Shown: piece after piece, positions 57,671 to 64,000 of the stretch | Position numbering within the stretch: the first letter of the stretch is position 1 | Layout of the letters: every line of letters starts with the position of its first letter | Made by a program: the position numbers and the translations under genes | Notes under the pieces: generated by a model | Databases searched by the model: none | What the model was told of the DNA's origin: nothing | The model's input: the letters and a program-made list of their open reading frames with translations, nothing else | From: Scolanthus callimorphus | Lineage: Eukaryota > Cnidaria > Anthozoa > Actiniaria > Edwardsiidae | Direction: 5' to 3' | DNA length: 64,000 nucleotides | Assembly (NCBI GenBank): GCA_033964015.1 | Contig: JAWWUD010000096.1 | Span: 429,561 to 493,560, forward strand

Positions 57671-57725
<55 letters not shown>

Positions 57726-58143
57726 GGGGCTTCTCTCTAACAGGGGAGGGGGAGGGCTTTTCTCAAGTAAGAGTGATAGGGTTCGTCGGGACTCGGAAAA
57801 TATACCCTAAAAATACATAAAAAATCCACCCCCTAAAAAATACCTTATAAAACAAAATGACCCTAAAAAATACCAACAAAAACCGTTTTTTGTTATTGTG
57901 GCACTTTTGATGACAGACTAATGAAACATACAAGCTTGTTTTTAGAGCTATAATGAATAAAGAAAGCCAGAATGCGTTTTACTTGGTTATGACCCTTTCA
58001 TTCATTTCGCGTACGTCCCCTAAAAATACTACCATTTATTAGTGAAAGCCACAATGTTTCTCCGATACCCCCTAAAATACGGCCCGAGAGTCGATTTTGA
58101 CACCTAAAAAATACGACTAGCACCCCTATCAGGTCGACATGTG

Positions 58144-58180
<37 letters not shown>

Positions 58181-59320
58181 GTTATAATGTTTTCAAATTA
58201 TCCTTGTTCAAGTAGCCATATCTGATCCTGTAAAGTATTGACTAAAATAACAACCCAGATCTTTCCCCTTGAACCTCATCAACGCTGTGTTGTTGTTGTT
58301 TACCAAACAAACAGCATAGCCTTAACTTGTACAGTATGTCCGTATGTCAATTTTTTTGGTGTGGATGTGCGTGGTACGAGTGTTTTAGCTTAACTAGTAC
58401 ATTCGTGAGAACCAACATTAAATCCCTTATCAATAGCTCTTTTTTGTCTTTCAGTTTCCAGCGGTTAATTTTTTTTTCAAATTATCCTTGTTCAAGTAGC
58501 CATATCTGATCCCGGAAAGTATTGACTAAAATAACAACCCAGCTCTTTCCTCTTGAACCTTCAGTAACGTTATATATTGTTGTTGTTTACCAAACGGCTT
58601 TTACTCATTACATCAATTTTCATTTTGTTGTGTCAAATAAAAAAATATATATATATGTTATTACACCAGAACATAGTTCAACTAATAATATATAACTGCA
58701 TTCCATGTGTTTAGGAAACTCGTTCAGGATTACAATATTGATACAATTGACGGGGATTATTGTTATCCGCTAAGAACCTCCTACAATGATGTTATTTGTT
58801 TTCCAAACGTTTACTGTACCAAAGGAGTTTCTTTCGTGAGTTGCGAATAAAGCTTTCGACAAAAGTCTTTTGAAACATTAAAGTCTCTCTGCGCTGCAAT
58901 CTGTAGGAACACTTCCGCGCAGAGACCAAATCTCCGTGAGATTCATTAATCTGTCGAACGACGAACGGCATAGGCTCACTTGCAAACGCTATTTTTTCCT
59001 TTCCATTTAACATAGTATACACGTCTTTCATATTTCAGTTTTCTCTTGTTAAAACATTTACTGCTTGTTACTGTTAACATTTATTGTATAAAAAAAAATG
59101 ATGTTCAAGAAATAATATCAGAATACAGAGTTTTAAAAAAATTAAATGTTGACGAAATTATAGGACCCTTACAAATGGTCAAATAAATAGCTTTATGTAG
59201 TCTTTCTATCTATCTCGTCTTGGCGTTTTTTTTAGAACTTCAGATGCTTATATAATCTCGTGTAAGATTTGATGGTTTCAACTCAACTCCACAAATGTTT
59301 TGTAAGTCTTCAGTAGCTAT
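57180..59320. repeat. Segmental duplication, copy 2 (with 42600-43842)
   Basis: Same order and orientation as copy 1: signal-peptide exon, AACGTAACCCTCCACGATGA, CTGCGCTGCAATCTGTAGGA, CTCGTGTAAGAT. It is longer because of the poly-G element at 57670-58181 and an extra stretch near 59060-59240. Confidence 0.8.
57670..58181. mobile_element. Poly-G-ended hAT-like MITE, third copy, with empty site at 43114
   Basis: CCCGGG plus a G-run of about 50 at the left and a C-run plus CCCGGG at the right enclose 512 bp with CCCTAAAAAATAC repeats. Flanks are TTATAAAG and TTATAATG. The paralogous segment reads AACTTATAATGTTTTC at 43111-43126 with no insert, fixing the boundaries and the 8-bp duplication. Confidence 0.9.
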
Positions 59321-60120
59321 AAATTTAATAGTTAATAATAAAAGAAAGGTTTTTGAGCGGTGGCCATTATAACGGGGGTGTACGTATAGCCCAAATTCTG
59401 TAATACATAAAGTACAAGGTTTTTGTTGCATATTGATCGCTGACAAAAAACACGTCATACATACATACATACATACATACATACATACATACATAAACTT
59501 TATTAAAGTGTCAAAGGTATTTAGCTACAAGCTAATTGTGGACACTATAAAATATGTTTTGTTTCACTATAAAATATGTTTTGTCAATGTTTTGTAGCGG
59601 CACACAGGAGACTTTGAGATTTAAACTTCGCGTGACTGTTATTGCAACTTGAACTTCGAGAAATTTGGAACCAAAATATTATTTTATCTGCTTTTTTCAG
59701 TTTATAGGTTTGTGCAAATAATAAGTTCTCTTATATCCACTTTGAAGCTTTGTAAGGCTTACGTGGATTGCTACACTACTCATGTAATGGATTGAGCATT
59801 AGTGAACGCCCCGCAGCAGGGTGCTTAAAACATGCCGCGCTTCAAATAACAAAGTAGAATATTGGAAAACGATACTTCAACGGCGAAGTTTCTTGATTTT
59901 GATATTGCATGATCACCCTGTGCCGGCCCAACTATGACACACTTAGAGCGCTTGTTCAGAGGGGTATTTCACTCAACAAAAAGATTGTTAGTAATTTATT
60001 TCGTCAAGATGTCAAGGAAAATCCCTTCTGTATCTCATTTCTCTCCCACAAAATCGCAACTCTATATGCTGTGAAAATAAAGTTCTCTCGGCGTATAGCT
60101 ACGAAAGCCGAGAAGGGACA
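59320..60120. other. Intergenic, (CATA)n microsatellite
   Basis: A perfect CATA array covers about 59457-59494. The open frame 59909-60145 (78 codons) has no recognised domain and runs into a minisatellite, so it is not called. Confidence 0.5.
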
Positions 60121-60124
60121 TTGG

Positions 60125-60372
60125 ATTTCGGTGTTCTTAAAATGAACTTCAGTGTTCTTAAATTGACTTCAGAGTTCTTAAATTTTCGTTGTTCTTAAAT
60201 TGACTTCAGAGATATTAAATTTTAAATTGACTTCAGAGTTCTTAATTTCGGTGTTCTTAAATTGACTTCAGAGTTCTTAAATTTCGTTGTTCTTAAGTTG
60301 ACTTCAGAGTTCTTAAATTTCGTTGTTCTTAAAATGAACTTCAGTGTTGTTAATTTCAGTGTTCTTAAAATT
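60125..60372 (+). repeat. Minisatellite, TTCTTAAATTGACTTCAGAG unit
   Basis: GTTCTTAAATTGACTTCAGA alternates with GTTCTTAAATTTCGTT about twelve times in direct orientation, with small gains and losses of bases. It ends at a T-run directly before the hammerhead-like motif on the other strand. Confidence 0.85.
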
Positions 60373-60447
60373 GTTTTTTTTTTTTAACGAAGACTAGTGA
60401 GCAGCACAAGAAGTGACACTTGAAGTTGTAAAAGTAATGTAATTTAT

Positions 60448-60490
60448 TTCCGACGCGTTTCGTCTCTTAGGGAGACTTCATCAGGGAATA
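60448..60490 (-). ncRNA. Hammerhead-like ribozyme core, minus strand
   Basis: Read on the minus strand: CTGATGA (60484-60478), one unpaired A, stem GTCTC (60476-60472), five-base loop, GAGAC (60466-60462), then GAAAC. It has the same layout as 48669-48705, including the extra base before stem II. No Penelope coding region was recognised upstream of it (higher coordinates). Confidence 0.55.
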
Positions 60491-60639
60491 ACAGTTTACA
60501 ATTAGTTATGGCATATATAACACGAAATTACATACGTGCGAGTGCTAACTTCCTTAGGAAGTGACTCTTATGCCGTAAAGGACGTTCCTAAACGCCCATT
60601 ATGTTATTGAACGTGTGGGCTTGTAATAGTTTTGGGGCC

Positions 60640-60735
60640 ATACGATTAGCGCTAAAAAAAAAAAAAAACCCTAAAAAATAAAAATACGACGAGCACCCCT
60701 ATCAGGTCGACATGAAGAACCCCCCCCCGGGAGCA
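60640..60735. mobile_element. Truncated poly-G-family fragment
   Basis: AAAAATACGACGAGCACCCC, TATCAGGTCGACATGAA and CCCCCCCGGG match the right end of the element at 57670-58181. The left part is missing and replaced by an A-run. Confidence 0.65.
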
Positions 60736-60899
60736 ACATACCAAGTCGAGGAAAGCATCCATGCCCATCGGCTGATTTAGAGAATATAGAGCTATGTTCT
60801 CGATTGTATTTGGTAAACCAAACTGACACTGTTTGTAGATGTTTATTAAAAGATTTCTACACGTAGTTCGTCTTCAAGTATCGAACGAAAACAATAACA

Positions 60900-61240
60900 C
60901 AAGAGTAGCTGACACGGGCTCTTTAACAGACAGACAACACTGCAATCAAGGATTTAGAATTTATTTATTTTCCAATCGCAATGACCATCGTTTGAGGTCA
61001 CGTCCAGCATAAATAACTGCTATGGCTACATTAAAACTACTCCACAGCACTTCCCGATAGCAATAGAATGGTGACAGCGACAAGTGCAGTAGTTGAGCCC
61101 AACGGTCCAGCTTCCGCAGCCCCGTGTGCACCAGCATCTAACGGCCATGGGGTGATGCGAGGGGCACCACCTCGTGGTGGTGTTTGGTGTGGATTGAGCA
61201 CTTCAGCTGGGGCTTCTTCTGAGCTGCGCCCGGCGGACCT
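60900..61240. other. No gene recognised
   Basis: A GC-richer stretch (61068-61289) with an alanine/proline/glycine-rich open frame has no recognised domain. The frame runs into a palindromic element. Confidence 0.4.
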
Positions 61241-61244
61241 AGAA

Positions 61245-61460
61245 TATTTAACAATTAGCCCTCAAGGCCGAATGTGCTATGATGAATAGACCATGAGGCC
61301 GAAGGCCGAATGGTCTATTGATATCATAGAACATGAGGACGAGAGGTCTAATTGTTTTAGTATAAACCAACTAGTTGGTCGGCTTTGGCAATGAATCCAA
61401 CATTATTTTATGTTGAAAAAATCAAGGATTTGTAATAGACCATTAGTTGGTTTATACTAA
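61245..61460. mobile_element. Diverged relative of the CAATTATTCCTC palindromic element
   Basis: CAATTAGCCCTCAAGGCCGA, CATGAGGCCGAAGGCCGAAT, GAGAGGTCTAATTGTTTTAG and ATAAACCAACTAGTTGG parallel the blocks of 10081-10663 in order with different bases. A second outward half follows at 61460-61560. Confidence 0.6.
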
Positions 61461-61719
61461 AATGTTTTAGTATAAATCAACTATGGTCTATTACAAATCC
61501 TTCATTCTGATTGGCTGGAGCTACTAATGGTCTATTAGTGATAGACCGTACCTGGCAAAACACCACAACCTTTCTTTGTAAGAAAATTTGATTTTTTTCA
61601 ACATAGTATTCATTGCCAAAATGTTCGTCGTCGATGTATTTTGTTAGATAATAGCACGCAGACCTACACCTCACACTCAGAATATAATACGCTTGAAATA
61701 CCATCTTTACAATCGCACA

Positions 61720-63735
61720 ATGCCTTTTAATTTTACTTGTTGTTCGCTTAATGCGCGCGGTTTGAATTCAACAAAAAAGCGCAGGCAAATCTTTAGATGG
61801 CTCCACAATAACAAATACGCAGTTGTTTATCCAAGAAACCTTTAGTACTAAGAACTTAGAAAAGACGTGGGCGGCTGAATGGGGAGGACCAGTGTTCTTC
61901 ACTTCACGGCACCAACCACATAAAGGGGTAATGACTTTGTTAAACCCAAAACTCGACGCAAGATTGAAAACTTTCAAAGTGATGACAACGGCCGATATCT
62001 TATCGAAGCCACAATTAAAGACTCCCTTTTGTCCTTGTGAATACCTACGCCCCAAATAATGTTAAAGATCAACAAAAATTCTTTGCAGAAATAAGAGAAA
62101 AGCTGCGTATTTTTAATGATAAGCCACTCTTATGGGCAGGGTGACCATAACTGTGCTCTGACACCGTGGGTAAATTCGGCGGCTCTGAAGTTCGCAAAAA
62201 ACAAATCGTAATAGATGAAATAAACAAAACTCGTGCTTCAGTCGGACTCGACGATATTTGCGCGCAGTCAGCATCCCCACTCTTAGGCAATACACCTGGC
62301 ATAGCAAAACCCCTAAAAGTGCAATGTAGGCTAGATTATTGGTTAACTTCGCAATCAATTGCCTCGCTTATCGAAAATTCTGCAATTATCGCCACAAGTT
62401 TTTCAGACCACTCTGCCACCACTATGAATTAAAATCTAAAGACTTTGCGAAACGCGGCCGCGGGTTCTGGAAATTCAATAATAACCTTCTCTTGAAAAAC
62501 CAAGTATTTGTAGACAAATGGAAAACAAAAAATGGAATTTAAAAAGAATTACGAAAACATTCATGATTCGTCTGAAATAGGACATGATAAAAAGAACATA
62601 AGAACATTTGCCATCAAGTTTTCAAAAGAGAAGGCAAAAGAGAAAGGGACTTGGAGCGGGAGCTTCATGTTAAGCTCAACAGCTTACAAATCATAATGAA
62701 TGAAAACACATGACCGAAGAAAATGTTAGCAATTATTACAAAGTCAAACATCAATTAGACTTGTTAGCACAGCAGAGAACAAAAGGCGCGATAATACGAA
62801 GCAGAGCGAGATGGCACGAGAAGGGCGAAAAAAGTACGAAATATTTTTATAACCTGGAAAAGCGTCAGCACGATGCTAAGCATATAACAAAATTGATCGC
62901 AAATGATAACACAGAAATTACTGACCAAAATGAAATTTGAACGAAATCCAGATTTTCTATGAAACATTATATAGTAGTCCCAGGAAAACAATGCTCAAGT
63001 GCACTGCTCTGAGGAAGATTTTTCCAAACCCACACAGGATGTTAACAGAAGAATGTGATAAAAAATATGTGAAGGAAAATTATCGAAAAAAGAATGCTTC
63101 AAAATCCTCAAGACTTTCCAAAAAAACAAAACACGGGTTCCGACGGCTTAGTGCCGAATTCTACTTACGATTCTGAAGCAACTAGCAGACGAATATTTAT
63201 AGATGTTTCAATGCAGCCTTCGAAAGAGGAGAAATGTCAATATCACAAAAGCGAGGCGTGATTTCCCTCATCCAAAGAAAGCTAGCAGCAGACTCTTTCT
63301 AAAGAATTGGAGGCCGATCACGCTTTGAATGTCGATTATAAAATCGCGTCTAAAACCATAGCGAACCGAATAGCTAAATTGCTCCCGGATATTATACACT
63401 CTGATCAGACAGGTTACGTTAATAGAGAGTCGATACATAGGACAAAACGTGCGATTAATTATGGACATAATGGATTTGACACTTGCACAAGACATTCCGG
63501 GCATCGCACTGTTTCTCGATTTCCAAAAGCGTTTTGACTCCTTAGAGTGGGATTTTATTCGGAAAACGCTCAAGACTTTAATTTCGGCCCAGACTTAATA
63601 CAATGGTTTCAAACTTTCTATTACGATTTATTATTCAGCACTCGCATCGATGCATGCCCAAATATGGTCATTGGAACGCGCAATAGCTGTCTTCTGTACA
63701 TGACAGCTATCCTGCGATATCCGTCTCTGAGGAAA
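61720..63735 (+). pseudogene. Broken LINE (L1/Tx1-like) ORF2: endonuclease and part of reverse transcriptase
   Basis: The endonuclease start is CCSLNARGLNSTKKRRQIFR, then VQET-like and EWGG motifs (about 61825-61900). The middle has RSRARWHEKGEKSTKYFYNL near 62800. The reverse transcriptase start is VDYKIASKTIANRIAKLLPD, HSDQTGYVNR (63325-63430) and FLDFQK-FDSLEWDFI (63505-63560). The motif order is that of L1/Tx1-clade LINEs. Many frame shifts and stops break it. The YADD catalytic motif, the 3' end and ORF1 are absent. It is a dead, truncated copy. Confidence 0.85.
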
Positions 63736-63837
63736 ATGTGATGTTTTGAGCTCGTAAATAATACACAAAAGTCACTTTTTCGTTTTTTTTTTTTGTGCTA
63801 TCGATGTGCTGAATAATAAAACCATTATCCTGCTCGA

Positions 63838-63920
63838 TTTTGCAGAATATCGTCTGATTTTAGCCAACTCGGGACTTCGTCCCTCGTCGGCTAAGTATCA
63901 GACGATATTCTGCGCAATCT
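63838..63920. repeat. Foldback hairpin with GACTTCGTC apex
   Basis: GCAGAATATCGTCTGAT is matched by its inverse ATCAGACGATATTCTGC. TTAGCC/GGCTAA continue inward with one bulge. The apex CTCGGGACTTCGTCCCTCG is itself a small hairpin containing GACTTCGTC, the inverse of GACGAAGTC. Confidence 0.75.
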
Positions 63921-64000
63921 CGCAGGATAATGTTAAAATATCTAGCTGCGCACTCAATAACGGTTTTGCCACGCCTTTCTTTAAGCTTCATCGCGGGCTC

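Noticed and set aside
59909..60145. 78-codon open frame
   Set aside because: No domain recognised, and it runs directly into a minisatellite.
61068..61289. Alanine/proline/glycine-rich open frame
   Set aside because: No recognised domain, and its end lies in a palindromic transposon. Higher GC content alone explains the long frame.

Overview
The window is eukaryotic nuclear DNA. It has split genes with GT-AG introns, long intergenic stretches and a dense load of small inverted-repeat transposons. The recognisable genes (a conserved cilia protein, an FIH-type JmjC hydroxylase, secreted CAP/EGF/ShKT proteins) and the repeat style fit an anthozoan cnidarian, probably a stony coral. The organism is inferred, not proven. 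There are no rRNA or tRNA genes, CRISPR arrays or prokaryotic operons.

Layout. (1) 1-4960: no gene, several inverted-repeat elements and RFX X-box-like motifs. (2) 4967-11323 (+): a nine-exon CFAP299 (C4orf22) gene, with a 1.45 kb inverted-repeat element in intron 5. (3) 11435-19000: no gene recognised, several foldback elements. (4) 19065-28115 (+): an eight-exon FIH-1/HIF1AN-like 2-oxoglutarate dioxygenase with an apparent signal peptide and a repeat-rich C-terminal linker. (5) 28400-31670: region between convergent genes. (6) 33805-42719 (-): signal-peptide exon, CAP/SCP exons and two EGF exons of a secreted protein. The two EGF exons lie in a 2 kb tandem duplication. (7) 43-51 kb: repeats, a mariner-like element and a Penelope-like GIY-YIG fragment followed by a hammerhead-like motif. 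(8) 51.7-57.3 kb (-): pieces of a paralogous gene (signal-peptide exon, ShKT exon, decayed EGF exon), interrupted by a 1.44 kb inverted duplication. (9) 57.2-59.3 kb: a direct duplicate of 42.6-43.8 kb carrying a poly-G hAT-like insertion. (10) 60-64 kb: minisatellite, second hammerhead-like motif, foldback elements and a broken L1/Tx1-type LINE.

Three themes stand out. First, the coding exons of CFAP299 and the FIH-like gene read cleanly except for single-base gains or losses, at or next to short homopolymers in all but one case. This looks more like residual assembly error than gene death. Second, paralogous copies inside the window give natural filled/empty site pairs for two transposon families (TA and 8-bp target duplications). 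Third, the duplicated EGF exon differs mainly by amino-acid replacements while its flanks are nearly identical, as expected for diversifying selection on a secreted protein. No wholly new multi-gene system was found. The secreted FIH-like enzyme, the EGF exon duplication and the shared hairpin loop are the best leads.
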